The notes under the pieces were generated by a model. It was not told the DNA's origin, made no database searches, and saw nothing but the letters and a program-made list of their open reading frames with translations. The position numbers were made by a program, and so were the translations under genes. A stretch of 39,434 bases of DNA, taken from assembly GCA_001179505.1 (NCBI GenBank), contig CDMY01000503.1, positions 1 to 39,434 on the forward strand, written 5' to 3'. This document shows positions 9,362 through 20,301 of the stretch, one piece after another. The stretch is from Vitrella brassicaformis. Its lineage: Eukaryota > Sar > Vitrellaceae. Within the stretch, counting starts at the first letter, position 1, and each line of letters starts with the position of its first letter.

Positions 9362-12300
9362 TTACTCTCCACTACCCTCCTCTGTCGGAGCAATCCCAAG
9401 CCACTTCTGTATCCTCTCTAATAGGCTCATGAAGAAGGGCGGCGACGGATTCGACAGCACATCTGACATCGGGGGCTTGGGAATGGCCTCAGTATGCAGG
9501 GTCGCCTCGGGGAACGCCCTCCTGAACCGCCTCAAATCTGTCATCAGAGCCTCTTTCTTCCTTCTGCGTCTCTCGTCAGGCCCTTCAGCTGTTCCCGCAT
9601 ATTCAGCCATGGCCTTGACCTTCCTCTCCTCCCCCTCTCCATAGAGATTCCTCCTCGTCCTCAGCGAGACCTCCCTCACAGTCGACATATCTTCGGTGCG
9701 GACTTCGAACATATCCTCATCTCGCTTCTGCCACTGCTGGGCGATGTGGTGGTCGTGTCTCCGCCTGAAGGCCGCCTGGCGAGTGTCCTCGGCTATGTCG
9801 GGCAGCCGTGTGGGCACGTAGATGTTTCTGGGCATGTGGTACTCGTATTCCTGCAGGTAGAGGGCGGCTGCATGCACTGCCAAGCGAGTCAGCTCCTGAC
9901 ACAGGCATAAACACAGCAGCAGGACAAGTAGGAGCTTCCGTGTAGCCCGTCTCTTCCAGGTCGTTACCTTGGTGGGGTCTTCTTCAGGCTGTGCCTCCTC
10001 TCTCTGTGGCAGCAGGCTCATGTCGGTGTCTCGCTCATCCGGGAACCGCAGCACACTGTTTGCCCATGCATACGGGATGCGGTGCCGCACGTCAGCGTCG
10101 ATCAGCTGCTCTACTGGCGTCTCTCCTCCCTCCTCACCCCCTTCATACGGTGCCGTATCCCCCTCGCCATCCCCTTCTTGTTTGAATCCCATGGGATCGT
10201 CGTGGTACAAATCACGTACATTGAGCATCACCTCGTCCAGGATGTCCCGCAGGGGAGACAGCACATCGTAGGATGGTGAGAGGCCCGCCGACTGCAGGTA
10301 TTCGACGTAAGCTTCCACACTGTCCATCGACCATATCCGCGGGTCCAGGGTCAGCCGCAAAAGACACGCAAACGCCTGTAGTTGATGAGTGAATCGCACA
10401 TATACAGCAGAGAGGGAGACATAAGGGATTGTGGTACCGACTCACCTTTTTCAGCTCCATTTTCGGCCCTGCGTTGTCAAGGGCATGCTGAAGGTTGTTC
10501 AGGGGACCTGAGCGCATACAAAGAGGGATGCAGCACATGAGTCGAATCGAGTATGCCGCAAGCGCACCTTGAGAGACGCCAAGTTTCTCGAGCACCACAA
10601 GGGCCTTCCTGCTCATCGGCCGTGTCCTGAGGTTCCACTTCAGCCTGGAGCCCCTCCTCCTCCATCAATGCCGCCGCCTGCTCGTCAATGCGAGTGGGCC
10701 ATTCTGCACCCTCTCCCTCCTGGCCTTCGCTGTAGAAAGGCAAATGGCCAGATAAATGAGACACTGAGATACAAGCCAAAAGGTGTCCTACGTCTGTATC
10801 AATGCCCTCGGGCATAAGCATTGGGGCGTCGGGGGCCAGGTCGACCTTGCGAATGGCCCTCCCGACATAGTGGAGATATGGCAGCCGCTCCAGCAGGCGG
10901 ACAACGATTCGTTGAGCGCGCAAGAGAAAGCTGCAAAAGAAGAGGAAGCCCAGGGGAGTGCGCTATGAAGTGTGTTCGACGCCGCTTACCCCATTTCAAG
11001 AGCTAGTGCGAGCACATGGGCTCCAAATACGGTCCAGAGGATGACGGCCACGGTGTAGCTGATGCCCTCCTGAGTGTGAGTCTGCCACGATAAGCTGAAG
11101 AAGAAACCGCCAAACTCGGCCGATATCAGACCAAACACTCGGCACCTGCTCGCATGGATCAAGAGACACAAACACGAAGAAATGGGTCGATACTAAGACT
11201 GCCCGCATGATGCACGTACCCTTCCAGAAGAGCCAGCAGATGACGGTGCATTGGGGCAAACGGAGCAATACTGCCGCACGGAAAGAAAGTACACACTCAC
11301 GTGTGCAGACCACTTTCGTATGCCTCACTTGATGAGTATGAGCGCATATGCGATGGTGAGTGTCATCCCCGCCACCCACTGTGCAGCCCTCCGCTCCTCA
11401 GAGTAGAACACCACTATCAGCAGCAGCCGGTGAACCAGGACGAGGGCTAGGTGAACTGGCCAGGCGGATACTCCTGGTAACCCTGCCACACCCATCCCAC
11501 AAATGCACGCCACCTGAACGAACACAGAACAGAAGGTGAGAAATCGTCTTCGCGTTTCGTTGGTTGTCGCTTTCCTTACTTGTCGTCAGCAGCCATTGTG
11601 TTGCGGTATCTGGCGAGGATGGCTATGTGTATGGTGGGAATGAGGACAGTCCAGATAAACAGGCCGGCGTACGCATAGGTGACCACTCCACCGTGGGGGT
11701 CCTGACCACACAACTGGACGGACAGACGGACAGCGAGACATGCTATCGGAGCATCTTATGTACGCACGTGTCTCTCTTTTCATCTTTACCCTGTCAAAAT
11801 CCGGCACTAAATGCACCTCATCGGTCGACGTCAGCCGCCGACAGCGAAACACCTCTATAAAATACCTGAGCAACCATAACAAACAAGGCCCGTCCGATTC
11901 ATACGAACAAGCAGTTGCGCACCTGGTGAGCATAGCATAGCACGAGTACAGGAGCAACAGGAAGGCCCCACACGTGACCACACGATACCTCAGCCTCTCC
12001 CTCTGACGCCTCTTCATACCCGTCGCCCCGCCACCCTCCCCCTCACCCCCAGCCTCAAGCCGCCGCCGCCTCATCCACTGACGCTCCTTACGCGCAAAGG
12101 GGAAGGCGAACGGAGGCACCAGGGGCGTCCCGGACTCCTTAATGGCGTGTCGAACGACATATGAAGATGCCACTGCTGCCGCCATGGCAGCAAGGGCAAG
12201 GGGAAAGAATGCGGTGATCTGGACTTTGGTCAGGAAGGGAGAGCCGCCATCCGACGGCTGCAGGGGAGACAAATGCACCTTAGTGAGAAAAACAGGTGTC

Positions 12301-13892
12301 CCCGTATCTGTGTGTGCAGGATAATTACTGAGATGAAGCAGTCGAGAGAGTCGATGAGGGACGTGATGAGGCTCACACTCATGATGGTCGAGCCGGCAAC
12401 GGGGAAATTCGCCGTCATCGGCCTGCAAACAAGCGCAACATTGCCGGCAGTCCTTTGCTGTCCGCTCACCCACCTGAGTGTGCTGACGTCTTGCATGAAG
12501 TCGATAAATCCCCGCACCACGCACAGCACACGACTGAACTGTTCACCGCTGTGTGACGTCTCCTCCATCTCCCCAACAGACCAGTAGGCCAATGTCGCCA
12601 AGCCAATCGCCAGTGCGAGAAGAAGCCCGATGGCTGCGAGGCCCTGCAGCCCTTCACACGACTCACAGAGTGCGGCTGGCTTAGAGAGGGGCGGACGGTG
12701 CCCTGACGCACACTGCACTAAGGGAAGAAACACAAAAGGACTCACAGAGGCTGTATGCATGGATCGAATGTGTGATGAAAGGTGCCTCACCTGAGCACAG
12801 AGGACTCCCTGGCGCCCGTCAGCACAGCTGCTGTTGGCGAGGCACGCCGCCCTTATCGGACACGTCTCGCGGTAATCATACTGCGCCTTTGGGCCCAGCG
12901 TAGAACACAGCCTCTCCTGCAGCGATGGCTCTTGCCTCTCCGTGGCATTCGGCCCACTTGTCGCATTCTGTCCACTATCTGTGTCTCCGGTGGCGTTGAA
13001 CTCTGCACAGTATGCTCTGAGTGTCCAGAACCCAAGGTAGTCGTCTTCAGGTCCGGTTGCACGGCAGTATTCGCCAGCCGTACATCGCTCGCAGCCTCCC
13101 CCCGCCCCCCTCTTGTACCCACTCGCACAGTAGCAATCATCAGCAATTGTCGCTCCTCGCTTGCCCGTCACTGATCGATCAAGAAACAAGAGCAGCACCA
13201 ATTGTGCGTGTCTAGAGCACTCAGTCATGACGCACCTGTGTTTGGCCCGCATGTCTGGCATGCAGCAGTGGCCGTCTCCCCGCTCCAGGTGCCATCAGGG
13301 CATAAGAGACATTCGTCAATGTCGGCAGCCCCAGTCTGTGAGTACTTCCCCTCGCCGCACGGGTAGCACACGCCGTCTCTCCAGTACCTGCCTCCGGGAC
13401 AAGGCAGGCAGCCGACCTCTGTGGGTGCAAGGCCCTCACTGCAGTTGAAGGATGAACAGGCGTCCGCGTTTGTCTCGGCGAGAGACGCGTTGCCAGGAAG
13501 ACTGTCACAGCACACACACGTTTATGTCACAGTGGCACTGTGGCCCATTACGCACAAGCAGATATCAAGCGCCGGACGGGGAGGCGATGGCTGTGAGGAT
13601 TCATTCGCACTCTGGAGATACCTGACGACGGACAGACGGGGAGTGCCCGCATGGATGTCTGCGTGGCCTGTCTCGCTTTGTCTCACCTTGTCCCATGCGC
13701 CGCCTCCCCGTGCTCATCCCATTCGAACAGGCCTGAAGTGCCCCCAGATGGCGCCAATCGAAGGGCCTTGACACTCACTTCAGACGCAGGCAAGTTGGAC
13801 GCAGGAATGGCGTACTCGGGAAAGGGGGCCGGCCTATGGCCATGTGCACCACCGATAACAGCTGCAAGGGCTACTAAAGAAGCTTTGAGCAT
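9362..13892 (-). CDS. Secreted-N, Cys-rich, multi-pass membrane protein, about 16 exons
   Basis: Alveolate-type membrane protein with a Cys-rich ectodomain resembling ephrin-receptor-like/GCC2-GCC3 repeats; function unknown. Exons in transcript order: 13892-13687, 13621-13556, 13501-13236, 13170-12791, 12712-12474, 12422-12329, 12257-11923, 11865-11790, 11701-11580, 11513-11329, 11270-11220, 11145-10990, 10930-10568, 10507-10446, 10375-9968, 9895-9362. The start gives a signal peptide (MLKASLVALAAVIGGAHG). Cys pairs follow (CLPCPGGRYW, CYPCGEGKYS, CLLCPDGTWS, CQTCGPN, CYCASGYK, CERCTAGEYC), N-glycosylation sequons, then at least eight hydrophobic segments (first GLLLALAIGLATLAYW, last TVAVILWTVFGAHVLALAL) and a long charged C-terminal tail ending FFMSLLERIQKWLGI. 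Two junctions do not close in phase: 11580 to 11513, and within/after the 10930-10568 exon, where an upstream frame (EGAEWPTRIDEQ) and a downstream frame (ALVVLEKLGVSQ) differ. Either the model is wrong there, or there is an indel or pseudogenisation. Confidence 0.65.
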
Positions 13893-14345
13893 GGTTCCCC
13901 GGCAACGCGAAGCGCGGTGCGTGCAGCTCGCAAACCCGGATCTCTCCATGATGCTTTACTCCCTTCATGCGAACGTAGGCATCCGAAACTTCTTTCGATT
14001 CATGTTGATTTGTCTGCTGTTCTGTTTGCTTCTTCTCTCCCCTTCCCCACCCTCCCAAACACACGGCAACGCAGAACCAACGAGGGAGAGACATGACTAT
14101 AACGACACAGCCACATCAGCAGATTCAGCACAAAACACAGGCACCAGAAGCGACACAAGGCAGGAAAGGAAGCAGCCAGCCATTCGTCTCACTTCAGGCC
14201 CGGCGTGCATGCAAACTATCAGGCCAGGCACACGAGGAACATGCGAAAAGGGGCCGGTCAATCGAGACACACAGACGGATGAAAAGATGCGACAGTCATC
14301 CTTGTCCGCATGGATAGCTGCCTTTGCAATCGTTGGCGGCTTCAG
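13893..14345. other. Intergenic between two minus-strand genes
   Basis: This should contain the promoter of the Cys-rich membrane protein gene and the 3' UTR of iGluR copy 1. Plus-strand open frames cross it but have no splice partners or domains. Confidence 0.4.
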
Positions 14346-15333
14346 TCATTTCCGTCGCTGCTCGAGCTCGTCTAATATGTCTTCAATGTTTTCGTCGGCT
14401 GCTGGTGCTGGTGCTATCGCGCTCTCTCCTGTCTTCTCCACATCGATGGCCGCTTGACGCTCGCCGTCGTGGGGTGCTGGGGCCTCGTTACCGTCGGCAG
14501 GAGGAGTCAAAATTGCTCCTTCCGTCGGCAAAATGTTGTCCAGCTTGTCCTCTTTCGACTCGACAGGGGGGCCCCACCAAGTTTTGCCAATCCCGCAGTC
14601 ATAGATGAGTAAGATCAGCGTACTGGCTCCAACCGCACACCCAAAAAGAATGCCTACGCCACCAACCCCGTCGTCTGTCAATGGAGTTGTCTCTGAGGAG
14701 AAATCGATCACACGTTTATCTTCTTTGCATGCCTGTGGCGAAGAAAATAAGGGAAGAAAAACAGAAGAAAGAGAAAACGTTTCGTTGCCTTTTTCGTACC
14801 TTTTCTTGAGGGTTGAAAGGCATGAATTGTCCCAGAATCTTGTCGATCTCGCTTTGAATGACGGCCTCGGCAATCATTTGATTCATCGCAGCGACCACGG
14901 GAGCTTGATCCTAGATGTATGCAGAATGCACAATACAGCATGCGTCAGCGAGATTTCTGAGCGAGTCCATGAAATTACCATGCCGCTTCTCCAGGGAATT
15001 GCGTACTGAATGATGCTGAGAGGATGGCCGATTGTTTTGAGGTCGCAGAGTTTTCGGTCCGATAGCTCCCCTCTGAAGTGTACGTCCGCCCCAACGGACG
15101 CATTGCAGCCCCCTTTTAGAATCTCTTTCAGGCTCTCCTCTGGGCTGATACATATTGAGTGAGAATCGATGAAGCATGATATGATTATAATCTGTCTCCC
15201 ACCTTCTCACTGGTTTTTTCCCGATGTCGTTGTAATGTCTTCCTAGCCATGCCTCCTCCCAACGCGTCCAGTAGCAGATGTGTGTATATTTTGAAAGACT
15301 TGGATTGGGCGGTCGTAGATCATCTATTGACTT

Positions 15334-15371
<38 letters not shown>

Positions 15372-16680
15372 TCACCACTCTCTCACCCACTTTTTCGATC
15401 AGCTACCGGTACCGTGATTCGCCCCTCCCCCTGAGTGGTAAGGAAGGCTGCTAGGTTTGCCGTCCACGCCGCGAGAATCATCAGGACAAAGAAGGAGAAG
15501 CCCACTTGTAAGAACCGACCTAATGACATATAAAAACAGAAGAAGTGACATAAGAGAGCAAAGTATGGCTTTGTGGAGACCAGCCCAAGTCTTCGGTGAA
15601 TGGCCTTGGACTTGAGTGAAACTGGTAATCGTGTGCCATGATGATACTCCGATTTGCTTCAAAGTCGAAAATCTGTCGCGATATATAAGCATGTCTTCTT
15701 CTTTCTGCTGTTCAAACCACCACATGGTGACAGCGAAGAGAACGAGGACGGTAACAATCAGACCCCATGCACCACCCGTGAAGGGACCGAAAGGAAGTGC
15801 CATAGCATTGACATCCTCAAACCCTGAGTGTTTCGCAACCAACACTCGACCGGCTGGAACCTGTTGAAACGCCTGTATGTATGTGAAGAAGACTACATTC
15901 GGCTCTTACGTGGGGAGTCAGAAAGTGCACTCGGTCCATGTATTGTGAGTCCAAAAATACAGACTCCAGCGCACAATCGTATTGCGGAGTGGTCGATGGG
16001 TTGAGATAATACAGGATTTGTGTCCAGTGGTCTGCGTCGCTGTCCGTCTGATTGGCGTCTGGATCCGCAACTCTTTCGTTGACGGCGTACAGCCTGAAGT
16101 TAGCACCGCTTTCGTCAGCAATCCATTTCATCAGCCTAACAAGGAGACATACAAAGACGAACAAGACAGCACACGTTCTCTTGTTTGTGCTTAAGAAATT
16201 GAAGAAATGGTGTCACCTGATGTTGACGCCCTTTAGATTGTCAGTGACGTCCATACGCTCGTCAATACCCATGGCCTCGAGTGAGCCGATAAGGCCGGAG
16301 ACGTCTGTGCGTTCTTCAGGGATGGTATAGAATTTGTTGACCGCGTGGCGCAGCCAATATGCCGACCTGGAGTCTCCGCGAAACCACGTGATAAAGCAGT
16401 TGATGTCTCGGCCTCGGAGGACAGCACGGGGATCCTCGACGAGGCCAGTAGTGGAGTTGAGGTGGTCAAGGTAGCTGTCAGCTGGGACCCCTGAGGGCCC
16501 TGCTTCTGTGGTGCGTTCGGGGCTCGTACTCAGCGTTGTGCTGAGATCAGGCGTGGACGACGTCGTGGACGTGCTGAGATCAGGCGTGGACGTGCTGAGA
16601 TCAGGGCTCTCAGTGCTGGTGGTCTGGGCGAAAGCAACCCTGAGGAGGGAGCTCAGCAGCAGGAAATGAAGCGGCGGCAT
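14346..16680 (-). CDS. Ionotropic glutamate receptor-like channel, copy 1, 8 exons
   Basis: 622-aa ligand-gated cation channel of the iGluR/GLR superfamily. Exons in transcript order: 16680-16217, 16135-15910, 15860-15581, 15519-15413, 15330-15203, 15144-14979, 14910-14800, 14732-14346; all GT-AG and in phase. Order: signal peptide (PPLHFLLLSSLLRVAFA), Ser/Thr/Pro repeat stalk (TSTPDLSTST), S1 half of the ligand fold ending VFLDSQYMDRVHFLTPH, M1 (about 262-281, WGLIVTVLVLFAVTMWWF), a pore-loop region (TITSFTQVQGHSP), M3 with AAWTANLAAFLT (the family's SYTANLAAF motif), S2 (AIPWRSGMDQAPVVAAMNQ) and M4 (about 517-540, VGILFGCAVGASTLILLIY). There is no amino-terminal domain, as in prokaryotic and many protist members. 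The Arg that binds the ligand alpha-carboxylate in the T-x-x-R motif appears replaced by Tyr in DSQYMDRV, so a classical amino-acid ligand is doubtful. The filter is not of K+ TVGYG type. The tail is acidic, and exon order matches copy 2 exactly. Confidence 0.85.
15337..15367. repeat. (AC)n microsatellite in iGluR copy 1 intron
   Basis: An uninterrupted run of about 31 nt of AC lies in the intron between exons 4 and 5. Read on the gene strand it is (GT)n close to the acceptor, the same arrangement as in many other introns here. Copy 2 lacks it at the same intron. Confidence 0.9.
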
Positions 16681-16859
16681 CTCGGAGTCTGCTCAAATTG
16701 GGGCTGCAGGGGCGCGGACGCTGAGTGTGCCGGAGAAAGGAGAAGATGGGGGAAGTGGGGGCGATCGCAAATCTGCGAGCTCAAATGCGAAAGAGAGGCA
16801 TCGGCTCCAGTGACTCCAGTCGCCTGGTTAGGGACACAACAAGCCAAGGCATTGCTAGT
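16681..16859. promoter_or_regulatory. Divergent promoter, unit 1 (iGluR / channel fragment)
   Basis: 179 bp separate the iGluR copy 1 start (16680) from the start of the truncated channel fragment (16860). The part next to 16860 is related by eye to the matching part of unit 2 (ending 20301), so this promoter was duplicated with its flanking genes. Confidence 0.4.
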
Positions 16860-17390
16860 ATGGATGATCCCAAGCCAGATCCGATGCGCTTCTGTCAGGC
16901 CATCGACAGCCGTGTGGACCAGATGCAGACCGCCGGCGCTTCATCCCCTGACCGCAATACCGCATCAGCGCTGCCAACTACCGACACCGCTCCCCTCTCC
17001 TCGCAGCACGAAGATCCAGCAGACGACGATACGAAGACGGGTGCAGCTGACGATGCGCCAGCGCACGGAGAAGTCAGCAGCAACGGGCCAACCGAGGCAG
17101 CAGCTGCCGCCATGAATGCGAGGAAGGCGTTCAGGCGCTTCACCAGTGGCGTGGAGCTCGAAGGCCATGCGGCCACCACGTCCTTGGACCACCTGGAGAT
17201 AAGCAACGGTGCGAGAGATGAGTCGCCCTTTCCCATCCCGCTGCCCAATGACGGCGCCAGCAGAGTGACTCTGGATGTCGTCGAGTCGTCAGACGAGGAG
17301 TTGGCTGTCAGCAACACTGAGGCAAGGCTGAAAGACGAGTCGGCCAACGCCGCACAAAGGCTTTCCGCCTCTGCAATGAGGTCAGAGTGA
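16860..17390 (+). pseudogene. Truncated 5' fragment of K+ channel gene
   Basis: From ATG 16860 (MDDPKPDPMRF) to 17352 this copies, with few differences, the first exon of the K+ channel gene at 20302-20800. The match ends abruptly at 17352/20800, in the codon context ESANA. Beyond that point this copy reads about a dozen unrelated codons to a stop at 17388-17390, so it encodes only about 176 aa of the disordered cytosolic N-terminus, with no membrane segment or pore. An open frame extends upstream to 16725. It could still be transcribed from the shared promoter and make a soluble N-terminal piece, but there is no evidence of that in the sequence. Confidence 0.8.
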
Positions 17391-17881
17391 TGTCAACACG
17401 AGGAGACGCAACCAATCTGTCTGGTTGTGAGCAGGCATCAGTTGATTTCGTACCCCTGCTGGGAGGGGGGTGGCTTTTTGTTGGAATGTTGCTGCAGTTC
17501 TATTCTGCGAGGCATTTCTTTGGTTTGTGTGGCATGTATGCCTCTGTCTTTCTTTGAGTGCGAGCCTTCACTCAATGTTTTCTGCATGCGCCCCTGAGTG
17601 CATCGAATGCGCGTGAACTTTACGGCATGATTTGAATGATTCATTGCTGATGGTCATTCCCACAGTAAAAGAGCCAAAACAACATGAGAGCGCCACATCA
17701 GCACAAAACACGGTCAAGAGACAGAAGGGGAGGGGGAGCGGGGGAGATATCAAAAATAGCACAAGAGGCCACTTACGCAACACTTGCGCACCACAGCAGC
17801 TTGCGCATAAGACAGCCGAAACACACCGGCTGGAGAGATGTACCAGTGCATGTGACATGGAAGAAGAGCAGTAGTTGTGAA
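17391..17881. other. Junction between duplication units, no gene seen
   Basis: This non-coding spacer joins the truncated channel fragment to the 3' end of iGluR copy 2. No similarity to either unit was noticed by eye. Confidence 0.4.
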
Positions 17882-20082
17882 TTAGACGCTTGATGGTTGC
17901 TCTTTCTCGATATGTATGGCACTCGCCCCCTCATCAGCGCGAGCAGTCTGTGTTTGGTCGACGCAAAGTGCCTCCCCATCCTGGACACGCAATGTCTCTT
18001 TGTCATCGCCTGGAGAAGCCAAAGCGCCGCTTCCTCGTTCTTCTCCTTCTTGTGGCTGTATGCTGTCCAGCTTGTTTTGCTTCGCGTCCTTGTCGAAAAT
18101 GTAGAAGACGAAAAAGCTGAGAATCCAAGCGATGCCAAAAGCAATAAGTTTTCCGCCGATCCCTTGGCCGTTCAACGCCTCAGCCTCTGAGTCGTCGCTT
18201 CCGCCTTGGTCACATACCTAAGGCCAAAGAAAAGAAGAATGGTATAGGTGCTTGGTCTTTTTGCTTTTTTCACACTGACATCGTGCTGAGGGTTGTAAGG
18301 CATGAATTCCGCCAAAATCTTGTCAATCTCGCCTCCTGCGTTTGCCTCAGCAATCATTTGATTCATCGCAGCGACCATTGGGGCTTGGTCCTAAACCCAA
18401 GTCAAATACAGTATGTTTCACCTGAGTGACTACATAAAGTTACCGCGCCGCTTCTCCAGGGGATTGCATACTGAATGACATTGAGTGTTTGCCCAATCAT
18501 ATTGAGCTTGCAAATCCTGGAATCTGACAGCTGGCTTCTAAAATGCACGTCTGTGGCGATGGCAACATTGCACTTTCCTTGCAGAATCCCCCAGAGACTC
18601 ATCCTGGGACTAATCCGTTAGATGTTGATCGATGTGACAGAAAGAAAGAGACATGAAGGATGAAACAATAGACTCGGTATCATCTTATATGTCCCTCGGT
18701 ACTTTGTGAACGTCCTTATACTGGCTTTCCAGCCATTCCCTCTCCCAGGGGCTGTAGCACATCCTCAAATCTGTCCCGAGGTTTCTCACGTCTTCTATGG
18801 ACTGAACAAAAGCAGAACAATACCGTGCAAACCCCCTGCTGTCTTAAACAGTTGGCCTTACTTTGATCTTTTGCTCTGTTTGGGTGTTTGTAAGAAACGC
18901 AGTCAAGTTTGCCGTCCAGGCTGCGACGATCAGCACCACAAACAAGGCGAAGCCCACCTGCAAGAACCGACCTAATCACATAGAAAACTAGGACTGCTCT
19001 GACTGTGAGATGATTGGTTTCTTCCTACCAGCCCATGTGTTCGGCGTATGACCATCAAGCTGGGTGAAAGTTGTTATGGTAAGCCATGATGATTTTGCCA
19101 GCCTTGCCAAAGGATCTTTATGTTCGATCATCTCTTCTTGGTTCCATTCGAAGAGACACATTGAGACCGCATAGTAGAGGATGCTGACAGCAATTATCGT
19201 CCATGCTTCCCAAGAGAAAGGGGCGAAGGGAAGCCCAAGGGCGTTGACAGCTTTCTTCACTGGTCCCAACACAACTAAGACACGGCCGGCAGGAACCTGC
19301 ATAGACAAGAAAGCAAAGGGAGGAAAATTATCGACGCGGTCCGAGTGAAGAAGTTCTATTCGGCTCGTACGTGGGGAGTCAGGAAGCGCACTCGGTCCAT
19401 GTATTGTGAGTCCAAAAATACAGACTCCAGTGCACAATCGTATTGTGGAGTGGTCGGTGGATTGAGATGGTAAAGAATCTGCCTCCAATAATCTGGATCA
19501 GTCTGCGAAGAGTTGTTTGGATCGCTCTCTGGATCCGCAGCTCTTTCGTTGACGGCGTACAGCTTGAGGTTGGCATTGGTTTTAAAGGCAATCCATTTCA
19601 TCAGCCTAACGAAGAGACGCCATATATATGTGTCATGCGGAGTATGGATATTACCTGAGGTTGACGCCCGTCAGAATGTGTGTAACATCGATGCGCTCAT
19701 CAACATCCATCTGGATAAACTCCCGAATCTGATCCTCGACATCAACGTGATCTTCCGCGACACCATGAAATTTGTTGACCGCATAGCGCAGCCAATATGC
19801 CGACCTGGAGTCTCCGCGAAACCACGTGATAAAACACTTGATGTCTCGGCCGCGGAGGACAGCACGGGGATCATCGACGAGGCCAGTAGTGGAGTTGAGG
19901 TCGCCCAGGTAGCTGTCAGCTGGGTCTTCAGAAGGCCATTCGGTTGATGTTGGCTCGGGGCTGGTACTCAGCGTGGTGCTGAAGTCAGGCGTGGACGTGC
20001 TGAGATCTGGGCTGTCAGTGCTGCTCGTCTGGGCGGAAGCGGCGCTGAGGAAGGTCAGCAGCAGGAAATGGAAAGGCAGCAT
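17882..20082 (-). CDS. Ionotropic glutamate receptor-like channel, copy 2, 8 exons
   Basis: 586-aa paralogue of the channel at 14346-16680, same architecture and intron positions. Exons in transcript order: 20082-19655, 19605-19371, 19296-19029, 18971-18862, 18801-18695, 18609-18444, 18390-18280, 18217-17882. Visible: signal peptide (LPFHFLLLTFLSAASA), shortened Ser/Thr stalk, S1 ending FLDSQYMDRVRFLTPH, M1 (WTIIAVSILYYAVSMCLF), pore loop (TITTFTQLDGHTPNTWAG), M3 with AAWTANLTAFLT, S2 (AIPWRSGADQAPMVAAMNQ) and M4 (GKLIAFGIAWILSFFVFYIF), then an acidic tail. All junctions keep phase, but exon 5 needs a donor at CGAG|GGACAT, where copy 1 has AGAAG|GTGGGA; the GT is GG here. This is a non-canonical site, a disabling mutation or a sequence error. 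The tail and M4 differ strongly from copy 1, while the 5' part of exon 1 is almost identical. Confidence 0.8.
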
Positions 20083-20301
20083 ATCCGGAGCGCTGCGGAC
20101 GTTGAGTGAGGGGGCTGCCGGGGGGCGGACGCAATAAACACACCGCGCTCGACAGAGGAGAGGGGCCGCAGACCTGTCGGGGAGCGGGGGATCACCGCGC
20201 GCTTGGGCGAGCAGTTTCACGGACTGCGCGCTTTCTCGTTTGAAAGCGAAAGAGCGGATGGCTCGCCTGGTTTAGACACAGCAAGCCAAGCCATCGCCAG
20301 T
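20083..20301. promoter_or_regulatory. Divergent promoter, unit 2 (iGluR / K+ channel)
   Basis: 219 bp separate the start of iGluR copy 2 (20082) and the K+ channel ATG (20302). The open frame upstream of the ATG reaches 20203, so a longer N-terminus from a non-ATG or missed exon is possible. Confidence 0.4.

Larger units (their letters stand above)
14346..17352. repeat. Segmental duplication, unit 1
   Basis: Unit 1 of a direct tandem duplication; unit 2 is 17882-20800. Each unit has the same order: iGluR-like gene on minus with 8 matching exons, a short divergent promoter, and the channel's first exon on plus. The right-hand breakpoint is sharp at 17352|17353 versus 20800|20801. The left end is not precise because the iGluR 3' ends have diverged. 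Confidence 0.85.

Noticed and set aside
13651-14457. 268-codon plus-strand frame
   Set aside because: It overlaps the antisense of two well-supported minus-strand exons and reads low-complexity sequence between them.
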